From Hyphomonas sp. (GTDB lineage: Bacteria; Pseudomonadota; Alphaproteobacteria; Caulobacterales; Hyphomonadaceae): a DNA stretch of 64,000 nucleotides. The notes under the pieces were generated by a model. It was not told the DNA's origin and did no database searches. It was given only the letters and a program-made list of their open reading frames with translations. The translations under genes and the position numbers were made by a program. The stretch spans positions 3,286,001 to 3,350,000 of the forward strand of contig NZ_CP051230.1 in assembly GCF_017792385.1 (NCBI RefSeq). The letters are read 5' to 3'. Shown piece after piece: positions 44,949 through 53,568 of the stretch. Every line of letters begins with the position of its first letter. Within the stretch, counting starts at the first letter, position 1.

Positions 44949-46505
44949 ATGACCGCTGACCTGTCGGCCCATGCCGCACGCGTGGCCAAGGCTTCGCTGA
45001 AGGAGCTCGCGGATGCGCGGGCCGGGAACGCGCCACTCCGGGCAGCCGGATGGTCGATCGACCTGTCGCGGCACTATCTGGATGCCGAAGCCGATGCGGC
45101 GCTGCTGGCCTTTGGAGAGGCTACAGGTCTCAACGCTGCGGCGCAGAACCTGTTTGGTGGCGAGATCGTGAACCCGTCCGAGCAGCGCCCCGCCCTGCAC
45201 TGGGCATTGCGCGCGCCGCAAGCCCTGTCCGGAGAAGCCGAAACGGTTCGTCAGAGCGTCCTTCCCGCGCTCGCCTTTGCACGCGACGTCGCCTCCGGCG
45301 CCGTCACAGGGTCGACAGGACAGGCATTCAACGCTGTGCTGCACATCGGGATTGGCGGATCCGACTTCGGCCCGCGCCTGATTGCCGATGCGTTTGAAGA
45401 CAAGGCATCGGGCAAGATCGACCTGCGCTTCTGTGCCAATGTCGATCCCTTCGACTTGGACCGCGCGCTGGCAGGGCTCGACCCGGCCCGCACGCTGGTG
45501 ATCGGAGTCTCGAAATCCTTCGGTACCGAGGAGACGCTGTACAATCTGGGGCGTGCCCGCAAATGGCTGGAGGCCTCGGTGGGTGACAGCTCCCAGCAGC
45601 ATCTGGCGCTGGTGACCGCCAATCCGGATCGCGCGAAAGCCTGGCTGGACGGCCGCGAAGCCCATGTGTTCGATATGCCGCTCTCGGTGGGCGGCCGTTT
45701 CTCGCTCTGGTCCGCCGCGTCCCTGGCCTGCATGATCTATCTCGGGGCCGATGTCTTCGAGTCGATCCTGAAAGGTGCCGCCGACATGGATGCGCATGTG
45801 CGCACCGCAACGCTGGAAGACAATGCGGCGATGCGGCTGGCCCTGATGGATTACTGGAATGCGACGGTGCGCGGCGAAAGGATGCGCGTTCTGCTCGCCT
45901 ATTCAAACCGGTTGAGACTGTTGCCGACCTATCTGCAGCAGCTGGAGATGGAATCCAACGGCAAGACGGTCGGCCCGAACGGCCAGCCCGTACCCGGTAC
46001 GACGGCGCCGGCACTCTGGGGCGGCGAAGGCTCGGTGGGCCAGCATTCCTATCACCAATGGCTGCACCAGGGGTCTCAGGACGTCCCATGCGAGTTCATC
46101 CTGTCCCCGGACCGGGACCGGGATGCGTCAGGCGTGACCGCCCTGACCGCACATGCGCTCGCCCAGGCCGAAGTGCTCGCCAATGGCCGCAGCCTCGACG
46201 ATGTCCGGAGCGAAGAACCGGACTTGCCGGACGACGTCGCCCGGCAGAAGGTCCATGCAGGCGGACGGGCCTCCACTTTCCTGGCACATGCTAAGTTCGG
46301 CCCCGAGGCGTTCGGAGCGCTTGTGGCGCTGTATGAACACCGCACCTATTTCGCCGGTCATCTGTGGCAACTGAACCCGTTCGACCAGTGGGGCGTTGAG
46401 CGCGGCAAGACGATGGCGTCGCGGCTCAAACCGGCCGTCGAAGGCAGCGCCCGGGCGGACGATGCGGTCACCGCCGCCCTGATCGCGATGATATCCGGAG
46501 GCTGA
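44949..46505 (+). CDS. pgi: Glucose-6-phosphate isomerase
   Basis: 518-residue isomerase interconverting glucose 6-phosphate and fructose 6-phosphate. The two signatures are SVGGRFSLWSAASLA and GHLWQLNPFDQWGVERGK; the substrate loop is GVSKSFGTEETL and HIGIGGSDFGPR is near the N-terminal third. The frame is open from 44,787, but AAGGA 7 bases before ATG 44,949 and the protein-like sequence beyond it fix the start. It lets fructose 6-phosphate enter the Entner-Doudoroff route encoded at 34,155-39,768. Its stop is followed by the RNase E/G-like gene, whose Shine-Dalgarno lies inside its last codons. Confidence 0.96.
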   Translation: MTADLSAHAARVAKASLKELADARAGNAPLRAAGWSIDLSRHYLDAEADAALLAFGEATGLNAAAQNLFGGEIVNPSEQRPALHWALRAPQALSGEAETVRQSVLPALAFARDVASGAVTGSTGQAFNAVLHIGIGGSDFGPRLIADAFEDKASGKIDLRFCANVDPFDLDRALAGLDPARTLVIGVSKSFGTEETLYNLGRARKWLEASVGDSSQQHLALVTANPDRAKAWLDGREAHVFDMPLSVGGRFSLWSAASLACMIYLGADVFESILKGAADMDAHVRTATLEDNAAMRLALMDYWNATVRGERMRVLLAYSNRLRLLPTYLQQLEMESNGKTVGPNGQPVPGTTAPALWGGEGSVGQHSYHQWLHQGSQDVPCEFILSPDRDRDASGVTALTAHALAQAEVLANGRSLDDVRSEEPDLPDDVARQKVHAGGRASTFLAHAKFGPEAFGALVALYEHRTYFAGHLWQLNPFDQWGVERGKTMASRLKPAVEGSARADDAVTAALIAMISGG

Positions 46506-46508
46506 TCC

Positions 46509-47528
46509 ATACTGGTCCTGCGCGAAACCTGTATCGGAGAAACCCGTGAGGTCCTGCTGGACGATACCGGGCGGCCTGTTGCGCTGCGCCTGTCGCGCTG
46601 GTCCGATCCGGCCTCGCGCCTGAAACTCGGTGACCGGGTCGAGGCCCGGATCCGCTCCCTGCAGCCCGAACAGGGCGGCGCCTTTGTCGAGACGGACCGC
46701 AAGGCACAAGCATTCCTGCGCCTCTCGCCCGGTCACGGGCTGACCGAAGGCGAGCGCTGCGGGTTGACCGTCGTGTCGGAGGCCCGGTCCGACAAGCTGG
46801 CGCGGGTGACGCTCGGAGAAGCGCCCGTGACGCCCCCTTTCGCCGATGGGTGGGCTTCTGCAGAAGTCGAAGAGGTTGCGCCGGGAGACGACCGGGTCGA
46901 AGCCGCCTTTGACGAAGCGGTTTCACCCAGCGTCGTCGTTCCGAATGGCGGCCGGCTGCGGATCGAGCGCACACAGGCGCTGATTGCGGCAGACATCGAT
47001 TCCGCCGGACGCCGGGGCGTCGGCAGCGCGGCCAGCCGTGCCCTGCAGCTCAACCGGGATGCGAGCGCGGAACTGGTCCGCCAGATCGGGCTACGCAAGC
47101 TGGGCGGTCTGGTGGTGCTGGATTGCGTGGCCCCCCTGAATGCCGGGTCCCGCAAGACGCTTCAGGATTTCACGAAGACGCGCTTTGCCGAAGCCGGCTT
47201 CCCGACAGCGACCGTGCTGGCCCCGTCCCAGCTCGGCCTGATGGAGATTTCGTTGCCCTGGCGCGAAACCCCGCTGTCCGAGATCATCCTGGACCAGAGC
47301 GGGACCTGGTCAGGCGAATCGCTTTGCCTGGCCGGCATGCGCCACCTGGAACGGGCCGCAATTCGCCAGCCCATGGACCGCCTGGTGCTCGACCTGCCGA
47401 CGCGCGCGCTGGCCTGGCTCGACGGGGCGGGCGCCCCGCTCAAGGGCCTGCTGGCGGAACGGTATGGCGGACGGCTGTCATATGCGGCCTCGACGCGCGA
47501 CGCACCGATCGTATATCAGGCCTCATGA
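46509..47528 (+). CDS. Short RNase E/G family ribonuclease, apparent ATA start codon
   Basis: 339 residues if read from ATA 46,509, which has GGAGG (46,497-46,501) 7 bases upstream. No ATG, GTG or TTG occurs in frame between the preceding in-frame stop (46,503-46,505) and TTG at 46,764, yet those 84 codons encode conserved S1-domain sequence (GETREVLLDDTGRPVALRLSR, in part; GGAFVETDRKAQAFL). The catalytic region keeps Asp in AADID and GGLVVLDC, but the RNase E Asn after the first Asp is Asp, and the zinc-link cysteines are absent. It overlaps yacG (ATGA). Conserved maf-RNase E/G-yacG order is common in this class; here pgi precedes it. Confidence 0.8.
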   Translation: MLVLRETCIGETREVLLDDTGRPVALRLSRWSDPASRLKLGDRVEARIRSLQPEQGGAFVETDRKAQAFLRLSPGHGLTEGERCGLTVVSEARSDKLARVTLGEAPVTPPFADGWASAEVEEVAPGDDRVEAAFDEAVSPSVVVPNGGRLRIERTQALIAADIDSAGRRGVGSAASRALQLNRDASAELVRQIGLRKLGGLVVLDCVAPLNAGSRKTLQDFTKTRFAEAGFPTATVLAPSQLGLMEISLPWRETPLSEIILDQSGTWSGESLCLAGMRHLERAAIRQPMDRLVLDLPTRALAWLDGAGAPLKGLLAERYGGRLSYAASTRDAPIVYQAS

Positions 47529-47734
47529 GCAAGCCCATGCCCTCCGGATCCCGCCAGCCCAAATGTGCCCAATGCCGCAAGAAACCGGTATCGGCCCAAT
47601 ACCGGCCCTTCTGTTCGAAACGCTGCGCAGATGTCGATCTGAACAAATGGCTGACGGACGGCTACAGCATTCCCGGCGCCCCGGTGGACCTGGCCGATGA
47701 CGTGCCCGGCCAAGAGATGTCAGAAGATGACTGA
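47525..47734 (+). CDS. yacG: DNA gyrase inhibitor YacG (zinc ribbon)
   Basis: 69-residue protein with a four-cysteine zinc site at Cys14, Cys17, Cys30 and Cys34 (CAQC ... CSKRC), followed by the family motif DLNKWLTDGYSIPG. In E. coli YacG binds GyrB and blocks DNA binding. The ATG overlaps the stop of the RNase E/G-like gene (ATGA), so the two are coupled. tRNA-Phe follows 57 bases downstream, the usual order in alphaproteobacteria. Confidence 0.93.
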   Translation: MSKPMPSGSRQPKCAQCRKKPVSAQYRPFCSKRCADVDLNKWLTDGYSIPGAPVDLADDVPGQEMSEDD

Positions 47735-47791
47735 AAACAGCATGGACAAGACGAAAAGCCTTCGTTAGATACCGCGCTTCCCCAGTGGCCC

Positions 47792-47866
47792 GCCCGGGTA
47801 GCTCAGGGGTAGAGCAGCGGATTGAAAATCCGCGTGTCGGTGGTTCGATTCCGCCCCCGGGCACCA
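47792..47866 (+). tRNA. trnF: tRNA-Phe (GAA anticodon)
   Basis: Complete cloverleaf: acceptor GCCCGGG pairing perfectly with CCCGGGC, D-arm AGCTCAGGGGTAGAGC, anticodon stem CGGAT/ATCCG with loop around GAA, T-arm with GGTTCGATTCC, discriminator A and encoded CCA. It follows yacG as in many alphaproteobacteria. Confidence 0.97.
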
Positions 47867-47936
47867 TTTTCCATTCAGATGCTGTCACGACTACGGCTTC
47901 AGCCTGTCTGACGGGAATGCCATGCAACGGGACGCC

Positions 47937-48977
47937 TCAGGCCACGAGGTCCTGATGGCGGGCTGCGAGGTCCCGCAGGGCCATCGGGGAGCCAAGCAGC
48001 TGGCGGTTTACGCCGATCCGCTTGAACCAGTAGTGCAGCCCGACAAGGTCGGTGAACCCCATGCCGCCATGCACTTCTGTCGATGTGCGCGCCACGAAGG
48101 TGCCCACCTCCGACAGGTGCGCCTTGGCCAGGCAGGCCATGACAATCGCTTCATCATCATCGGTGTCGATTGCGTGCGCTGCGTGCCATATCAAAGCGCG
48201 GGCCGGTTCCAGCCTTGCGGCCATTTCGGCGCAGAGATGCTTGACGGCCTGGAATGAGCCGATCACCCGGCCGAACTGCTTGCGTTCGCTCGCATAAGCC
48301 ACAGCCTGGTCAAGCATGCATTGCGCCGCCCCCAACGTGTCGGCCGCAAGCAACACGCAGGCGACAGCAAAGGTCATGTCGGTCCGGTCGGGAATCGACG
48401 CCAGGGACTCATGGTCGACCTCCAGCTTCGAAAAGATCCGGGTCCGGTCGATTGTCTGCAATGGTTCCGCGTCCGGCGCGGCGACAACTTGCAGGCCTTG
48501 ATCGGACCAAAGCAGACTGTGCGTCGCCTCCGCTGCATCCATGACCATCATGGCGCGACCGGTCAGATTGCCATCCGCCAGCCGTATGCCGGCGCCGTCG
48601 CGCCGTGACAGGCGCTCATTGAGGGCCAGGCTTAAACGCGCCTGCCCAGAAGCGATCGCTGCGCCGAGGCCGCCGGCCGCATCTCGCAGGGCAAAGGCGG
48701 CCACGCTGTTGGACAGGAACCGGGCCGGCACCACGCCATATCCGAAACACTCCTGAACCAGGACGGCATCCAGCACACCAAGGCCTGCGCCCCCCTCCGT
48801 CTCCGGAACCAGAATTCCGTCCAGCGCCAGTGCGCCAATCTCTTCAGCCAGACCGGCTGTTGCGGCGGCATCGTCCTGCGCGACCTGACGGATCAGATCG
48901 AGCGGTATGCGGTCCGCCACCAGACGCCTGACGGTTTCCTGCAGCAGGACCTGATCTTCGGACAGTCCAAATTCCAT
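47937..48977 (-). CDS. Acyl-CoA dehydrogenase, small/partner subunit
   Basis: 346-residue flavin acyl-CoA dehydrogenase-fold protein starting at ATG 48,977 (MEFGLSEDQVLLQETVRRL). It has the AYASERKQFGRVIGSFQAVKH FAD-contact segment (in part) and EVHGGMGFT, but the region that carries the catalytic Glu in single-subunit enzymes (YEGT) is not present. It is 4 bases after a second, larger acyl-CoA dehydrogenase gene. Adjacent pairs of this type form alpha2-beta2 dehydrogenases acting on CoA esters of steroid side chains or branched acids in actinobacteria and proteobacteria; the substrate here is unknown. Confidence 0.85.
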   Translation of the reverse strand: MEFGLSEDQVLLQETVRRLVADRIPLDLIRQVAQDDAAATAGLAEEIGALALDGILVPETEGGAGLGVLDAVLVQECFGYGVVPARFLSNSVAAFALRDAAGGLGAAIASGQARLSLALNERLSRRDGAGIRLADGNLTGRAMMVMDAAEATHSLLWSDQGLQVVAAPDAEPLQTIDRTRIFSKLEVDHESLASIPDRTDMTFAVACVLLAADTLGAAQCMLDQAVAYASERKQFGRVIGSFQAVKHLCAEMAARLEPARALIWHAAHAIDTDDDEAIVMACLAKAHLSEVGTFVARTSTEVHGGMGFTDLVGLHYWFKRIGVNRQLLGSPMALRDLAARHQDLVA

Positions 48978-48981
48978 GGGT

Positions 48982-50175
48982 CTAGCTCCTTGCCGGCTTT
49001 GGCTCGCGCGGCATGCCAAGCCCGCGTTCGGAAATGATGTTCTTCTGGATCTGCGCCGTACCCCCGCCGATGATCAGGCCGAGGTCGTACATGTAGCGCC
49101 ATTGCCAGCTGCCGCCGGCGCGCAGGTGCTCGCCCGACTCGTAGAGGATGCCCAACTCGCCGAGCGCATCGATCGCCAGACCGGCAATCTGGTGGTTCAA
49201 CTCACACCCCTGAAGCTTGACGACGAGCCCGGCCAGTCCCGCCGTTTCCCCTTTCAGCCTGTTGGTCGTGATACGCAGGCCGTTGGCCTGCATTGCGTAG
49301 ACGTCTGCCTGAAGCGCCATGAGCCGGTCCCTCAGGACGGGATTGTCGATCAGACGCTGACCATTGACCGTTTCCGACTTCATCAGTTCGACGAGTTCCA
49401 CGAAACGGGCCTTTGTCGCGTTCGGATCGCCCAGCATGCCGCGCTCATGCGTCAGCGTTGCGTTGGCCACCTGCCAGCCCTTGTTGACCTCGAACACGAC
49501 ACCACTCTTCGGCACACGGACGTCTGTGAAGAAGACCTCGTTGAAATTGGCCGCGCCCGTCATGTCGACCAGGGGCCGCACTTCAATTCCCGGTGTGTCC
49601 ATCGGAAACAGGATGTAAGTAATGCCGTGATGCTTCTTTGCATCCGGGTCCGTGCGAACGAGGCAGAATATCATGTCGGCCTGCCGGGCGGTCGATGTCC
49701 AGATTTTCTGGCCATTGATGACAAAATGATCGCCGTCTTCGACTGCGCGGGTCTGGAGTGCTGCAAGGTCCGATCCAGCGCCGGGTTCGGAATATCCCTG
49801 GCACCAGATGAGGTCCCCCTTCAGCGTCGGCTCGATATAGGCGGCCTTCTGTTCCGGCGTGCCAAGCTCCAGCAGGGTTGGCACCAGCATCGAGATGCCT
49901 TGACCGGCGAGCGGCCGCGGCAGGCCCGAGCGGGCGAACTCCTCGGCAATGATGCGGGACTTCAGAATGTCCGGCTCGGCGCCGTATCCGCCATATTCCT
50001 TCGGGATCGTCCGCGCGGTGAGGCCCTCGCTGATCAGAAAGGCCTGCCAGGCAAGGCGTTTCGGATGCTTCAGCCCCTTGTCGTCCGGTCCGGGCGCGAG
50101 ATGGGCATTGGCGTTCAGGATCTCCGCGACCTGGTCGCGGAAAGCGGCGTATTCGGGGCTGAGTGTCAGGTCCAT
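48982..50175 (-). CDS. Acyl-CoA dehydrogenase, large subunit of the pair
   Basis: 397-residue acyl-CoA dehydrogenase from ATG 50,175 (MDLTLSPEYAAFRDQV). FAD-binding sequences are WCQGYSEPGAGSDLA and WTSTARQADMIFCLVR; LTHERG carries the likely catalytic Glu used by heteromeric enzymes, while the C-terminal IGGGTAQIQKNII has Gly where single-subunit enzymes have Glu. With the partner at 47,937 it probably forms a heterotetramer, followed in the pathway by the divergent enoyl-CoA hydratase at 50,287. Confidence 0.87.
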   Translation of the reverse strand: MDLTLSPEYAAFRDQVAEILNANAHLAPGPDDKGLKHPKRLAWQAFLISEGLTARTIPKEYGGYGAEPDILKSRIIAEEFARSGLPRPLAGQGISMLVPTLLELGTPEQKAAYIEPTLKGDLIWCQGYSEPGAGSDLAALQTRAVEDGDHFVINGQKIWTSTARQADMIFCLVRTDPDAKKHHGITYILFPMDTPGIEVRPLVDMTGAANFNEVFFTDVRVPKSGVVFEVNKGWQVANATLTHERGMLGDPNATKARFVELVELMKSETVNGQRLIDNPVLRDRLMALQADVYAMQANGLRITTNRLKGETAGLAGLVVKLQGCELNHQIAGLAIDALGELGILYESGEHLRAGGSWQWRYMYDLGLIIGGGTAQIQKNIISERGLGMPREPKPARS

Positions 50176-50286
50176 GACCGAACTGTCGACCGGCTTCCCC
50201 AAGGGAGTGCAACAGCAAATTCGAACCGGGCCTTGCACACCGTAGCGTAAAGCTGGCTAGCTGCGATCAGTCAAAGGAGGACACCC

Positions 50287-51051
50287 ATGCCCGTCGAATA
50301 CAAGAAACAAGGCAATGCCGCGATCATCACCATGAACCGTCCTGAGGCGCGCAATGCGATCAATGGCGAAATGGCCAGCACGATGGAAGCCGCCATCGAC
50401 CAGATGGAATCCGATCCGGAAGTCTGGGTCGGAATCCTGACGGCAGTTGGCAAGGCTTTCTGCGCGGGCGCTGACCTGAAAGAGATTTCAGCCGGCAATG
50501 GGGCAGCCCTGTCGACCAAGAAGGGTGGCTTTGCCGGGATTGCCCGCCGTGAGCGGACCAAGCCGCTGATCGCAGCGATTACAGGGTCTGCGCTGGCCGG
50601 CGGGACCGAAATCGCGCTGTCCTGCGACATGATCATCTGCGCGGACAATACAAATTTCGGTCTTCCTGAGGTGAAGCGTTCGCTGGTTGCGGGCGCGGGC
50701 GGCCTGTTCCGCCTACCGCGCGCCATTGGCCGCGCCGTCGCGCTGGAAGCCATCCTGACGGGCGACCCGTTGCCGTCCCAGCGCGCCTTTGAGCTCGGCA
50801 TGGTCAACAAGGTTGTCCCGGAAGCGGATGTCATGTCGGAAGCGCAGGCCCTGGCAGCGCGGATCACGGCGAACGCCCCGCTGGCGGTTGCCGCCAGCCG
50901 GGCCGTCGCCATGGACGCCACCAGCAAGAGCGATGACGAGCTCTGGAAGGATAGCGGCAAAGCCTTTGCCAGCATTGTCGGCACCGAGGACTTCAAGGAA
51001 GGCCCGAAAGCCTTCATCGAAAAACGCGCCCCGGTCTGGAAGGGTCGCTGA
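50287..51051 (+). CDS. Enoyl-CoA hydratase (crotonase family)
   Basis: 254-residue crotonase-fold enzyme with an excellent AAAGGAGG upstream of the ATG. The oxyanion-hole motifs are AFCAGADLKE and SALAGGTEIALSCD, and both catalytic glutamates of true hydratases are present (Glu108 and Glu128, the latter in GLPEVKRSL). It is divergent from the acyl-CoA dehydrogenase pair (111-base gap), consistent with a shared beta-oxidation-like role; the exact acyl substrate cannot be inferred. Confidence 0.88.
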   Translation: MPVEYKKQGNAAIITMNRPEARNAINGEMASTMEAAIDQMESDPEVWVGILTAVGKAFCAGADLKEISAGNGAALSTKKGGFAGIARRERTKPLIAAITGSALAGGTEIALSCDMIICADNTNFGLPEVKRSLVAGAGGLFRLPRAIGRAVALEAILTGDPLPSQRAFELGMVNKVVPEADVMSEAQALAARITANAPLAVAASRAVAMDATSKSDDELWKDSGKAFASIVGTEDFKEGPKAFIEKRAPVWKGR

Positions 51052-52281
51052 TCAGACAGGCTTTGTTTTGAGCCACCGGACGGCGCCAAGCCCGGCTGCA
51101 CGTCCGGTGGCCAGACAGGCTGTCAGCAGGTATCCGCCAGTCGGCGCGTCCCAATCCAGCATCTCGCCGGCGCAGAACTGGCCGGGACGGTCTTTCAGCA
51201 TGAAGTGATCGTCGAGCGCCTCGAAGGATATTCCGCCATCGGTCGAGATGGCTTCGTCGATTGGAAACAGGCCGGCGACCGGTACGGGCAAATTCTTGAC
51301 CAGACGGGCCATTTGATCCGGGGAGTCAGCCGCCTCAAGCCCCCCGAACTCGAACAGCAACGCCCGCTTCACGCCGGACAGGTTCAGCGTCTTTCGAAGA
51401 TGATTGGACAGGGATTGCTTGCCACGGGGTTTTGACAGGCGCCGGACGATTTCGTCTTCAGAAAGGTCGGGGAGCAGATCCAGGTACAGCACCGCCTGCC
51501 CGGCAGCCTCGAGCGCGTCACGGACACTCAGGGACAGGGAAAAGACCGCGCCGCTTTCCACGCCGCGTTCCGTGACGACGAATTCTTCGCGGCTGGCCTG
51601 TTCCCCGAATCTGACCGCAACGTTTTTTACCGGCATGCCGGCGAATTCGGCTTTCATCCGGTCAGACCAGCTGACGCGCAGGCCGCAATTCGACGGACGA
51701 AATGGCGACACAGAAATGCCAGCCGCCTGAAAGGCGGCCCGCCATGCACCATCGGATCCGAGCCGGCTCCAGCTGCCCCCGCCCAGGGCGAAAACCTGCG
51801 TGCGGGAGGAGACGTGTCGCGGGCCGTCGGGCGTGTCGAAGGTCAGAGCGCCATCCTGATTCCAGCCTGTCCAGCGATGGCGCGTGTGCAGGCGCGCGCC
51901 GGCGTCCGTCAGGCGTGAGAGCCACGCCCTGAGCAAGGGCGATGCCTTCATCTCACGCGGAAACACGCGGCCCGTGGGCCCGGTAACCGGCTGGATGTCG
52001 AGCTGCTCCATCCAGGCCATGATCTCGTCCGGTCCGAATGCTTCAACCGCCTGCGACAGGCTGGCGGGCGCGTCCGGATAAATCGCTGCGAGTTCAGCGG
52101 GCGTCGCGACATGGGTGATGTTCAATCCACTCTTGCCGGCCATCAGGAATTTCCGGGCCGGGCTGGGCATGGCCTCGAACACGGCAACGCTTAGCCCTGC
52201 ATCTGCGATCATTTCCGCCGCCATGAGCCCGGCGGGCCCCGCGCCGATCACAGCCGCGTCGAGCGAGGCGTCAATCGTCAC
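51052..52281 (-). CDS. NAD(P)/FAD-dependent oxidoreductase (HI0933/TIGR03862 family flavoprotein)
   Basis: 409-residue flavoprotein. The Rossmann dinucleotide site is AVIGAGPAGLMAAE near the N-terminus, followed by KFLMAGKSGLNITH, GGGSWSRLGSDG and a C-terminal DAPTGGYLLTACLATGRAAG, which together mark the HI0933-like family; TIGR03862 is its alphaproteobacterial branch. The reaction is unknown. The start is GTG (52,281), overlapping the 3' end of the trmJ-like gene by 11 bases. Confidence 0.85.
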   Translation of the reverse strand: MTIDASLDAAVIGAGPAGLMAAEMIADAGLSVAVFEAMPSPARKFLMAGKSGLNITHVATPAELAAIYPDAPASLSQAVEAFGPDEIMAWMEQLDIQPVTGPTGRVFPREMKASPLLRAWLSRLTDAGARLHTRHRWTGWNQDGALTFDTPDGPRHVSSRTQVFALGGGSWSRLGSDGAWRAAFQAAGISVSPFRPSNCGLRVSWSDRMKAEFAGMPVKNVAVRFGEQASREEFVVTERGVESGAVFSLSLSVRDALEAAGQAVLYLDLLPDLSEDEIVRRLSKPRGKQSLSNHLRKTLNLSGVKRALLFEFGGLEAADSPDQMARLVKNLPVPVAGLFPIDEAISTDGGISFEALDDHFMLKDRPGQFCAGEMLDWDAPTGGYLLTACLATGRAAGLGAVRWLKTKPV

Positions 52282-53020
52282 GGTCGACCCGGGCCTTGCC
52301 GCGCCCCAGGGCCAACGCCTTGATCGCGCCCCGGAACGTCTGCACCTCCTGGCGTGTCCAGTCGGCCCGGATCAGCGCAGCGCGCAGATTGTCCTTCATC
52401 AGCGGCGTCTTTTCGGGGGGAAAGAAATATCCGGCGCGCTCCAACTCGTCCTCGAAATGCTCGAACATGCGGTAAAGCTCGTCGCGCGGGGCCGGCTCGC
52501 CCAGCTTTGCCTTGTCCTGCGAGATGACCCGGCCCGAATCCTCACGGCGCCTGCCCCATTCCGCGCAGAACACGCAAACGGCCTGGGCGAGGTTCAGGCT
52601 CTTGAAGTCGGGGTCCACCGGATAGGTCATCAGGAAGTCCGACACGGCGACCGCATCATTTGGCAGACCGGACTTCTCGGCGCCGAACATGATGGCGGAC
52701 CGGCCGGCACCGAGACGCTCGAACGCGATGTCAGCGGCCTCGGCTGCATCGCCCACGCGCTTTTCGATGCCCCGCAAGCGCGCCGTGGCGGCGGCCAGCC
52801 ATGTGATGCCGTCGAGCGCTTCAGGCAGACTGTCGAAAACCCGCACCGTGACACCGGCCTCGAACGCTCCGGCCGACATCGTGTCCGCCGCCGGGTTCGG
52901 CCAGCCGTCGCGCGGCGTGACGAGGCGCAAATCGGTCAGGCCAAAATTGCGCATGACGCGCGCGGCGGCACCGATATTCTCGCCGAGCTGCGGCGAATGG
53001 AGGATAATTGCGGGTGACAT
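52271..53020 (-). CDS. trmJ: tRNA/rRNA methyltransferase of the SPOUT family (TrmJ type)
   Basis: 249-residue SPOUT-fold 2'-O-methyltransferase. The characteristic motifs are HSPQLGENIGAAARVMRNFGL (in part), IMFGAEKSGLPND and SLNLAQAVCVFCAEWG, with the trefoil-knot SAM site. A C-terminal extension (about 165-249) is the typical TrmJ dimer region, so methylation of position 32 in tRNA is likely. It follows immediately after the orphan gene at 53,021 and overlaps the flavoprotein gene. Confidence 0.9.
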   Translation of the reverse strand: MSPAIILHSPQLGENIGAAARVMRNFGLTDLRLVTPRDGWPNPAADTMSAGAFEAGVTVRVFDSLPEALDGITWLAAATARLRGIEKRVGDAAEAADIAFERLGAGRSAIMFGAEKSGLPNDAVAVSDFLMTYPVDPDFKSLNLAQAVCVFCAEWGRRREDSGRVISQDKAKLGEPAPRDELYRMFEHFEDELERAGYFFPPEKTPLMKDNLRAALIRADWTRQEVQTFRGAIKALALGRGKARVDRDD

Positions 53021-53473
53021 TCAGTCGATCACCTTTCGAAGAAAGGGCTGGAACAATTTCTCATATGCATTTCTTTCGAAGACACATTGTTTGACCGAAG
53101 TAAGTTCAAGCGGCTTATCCTGTAACTCTTCGGTCAAGCGTTCAAACCTGAATTCACTCCATTGGATCGTACCGTCATTGACGGTGAGATATGCCGTTAC
53201 GGTCCCGCAATCAAAATCGCCACAAGAGCATATGTACAAGGGAATCCGGTCGTCCGGAAAAGGCGTCTCCCCATATCCCAGGAACCAGGATGCGTGGATC
53301 GCTGCCGACGATTTTCCATCGAATTCATACTGGTTCGATAGGAAGACGGTGCAGAGGTCGCGGACTTGCGGGTGATCAAACTGGTCGTGCAGACTGGTCC
53401 CATTCACAATGAAATCCAGAAATGCGACCTGATTTCTTTCCCAGTTGGGTTTTAACTCGATTTGTTCCAACAC
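53021..53473 (-). CDS. Orphan protein with a CSCGDFDCG motif, AT-rich relative to neighbours
   Basis: 150-residue protein that I cannot assign. The centre has Cys-Ser-Cys-Gly-Asp-Phe-Asp-Cys-Gly followed by TVTAYLTVNDGTIQWSEFRFE (in part), resembling small uncharacterised proteins with a CGdxxCG pattern in other bacteria. It has no signal peptide or membrane segment. Its codons use many A/T third positions (for example TTT, TCA, AAT, GAA), unlike the GC-rich genes around it, suggesting recent transfer. It abuts the trmJ start with no gap. Confidence 0.75.
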   Translation of the reverse strand: MLEQIELKPNWERNQVAFLDFIVNGTSLHDQFDHPQVRDLCTVFLSNQYEFDGKSSAAIHASWFLGYGETPFPDDRIPLYICSCGDFDCGTVTAYLTVNDGTIQWSEFRFERLTEELQDKPLELTSVKQCVFERNAYEKLFQPFLRKVID

Positions 53474-53505
53474 AGCTGCTTCTCAACCTTTGTCATCATG
53501 CCGTT

Positions 53506-53533
53506 TTGACGCCTGCTCCGGCTCTGCTATAGG
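53506..53533 (+). promoter_or_regulatory. Promoter candidate for icd
   Basis: TTGACG, a 16-base spacer and TATAGG, ending 35 bases before the icd ATG. Both boxes are near consensus and the spacing is suitable for the housekeeping sigma factor. Confidence 0.65.
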
Positions 53534-53568
53534 CCTGCGAGAAATACGCAACCGCAGGGATTCTAAAC

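Noticed and set aside
47523..47927. 134-codon minus-strand open frame across tRNA-Phe
   Set aside because: Contains the familiar tRNA-derived shadow peptide (GGGIEPPTRGFSI) and is antisense to yacG and the tRNA.
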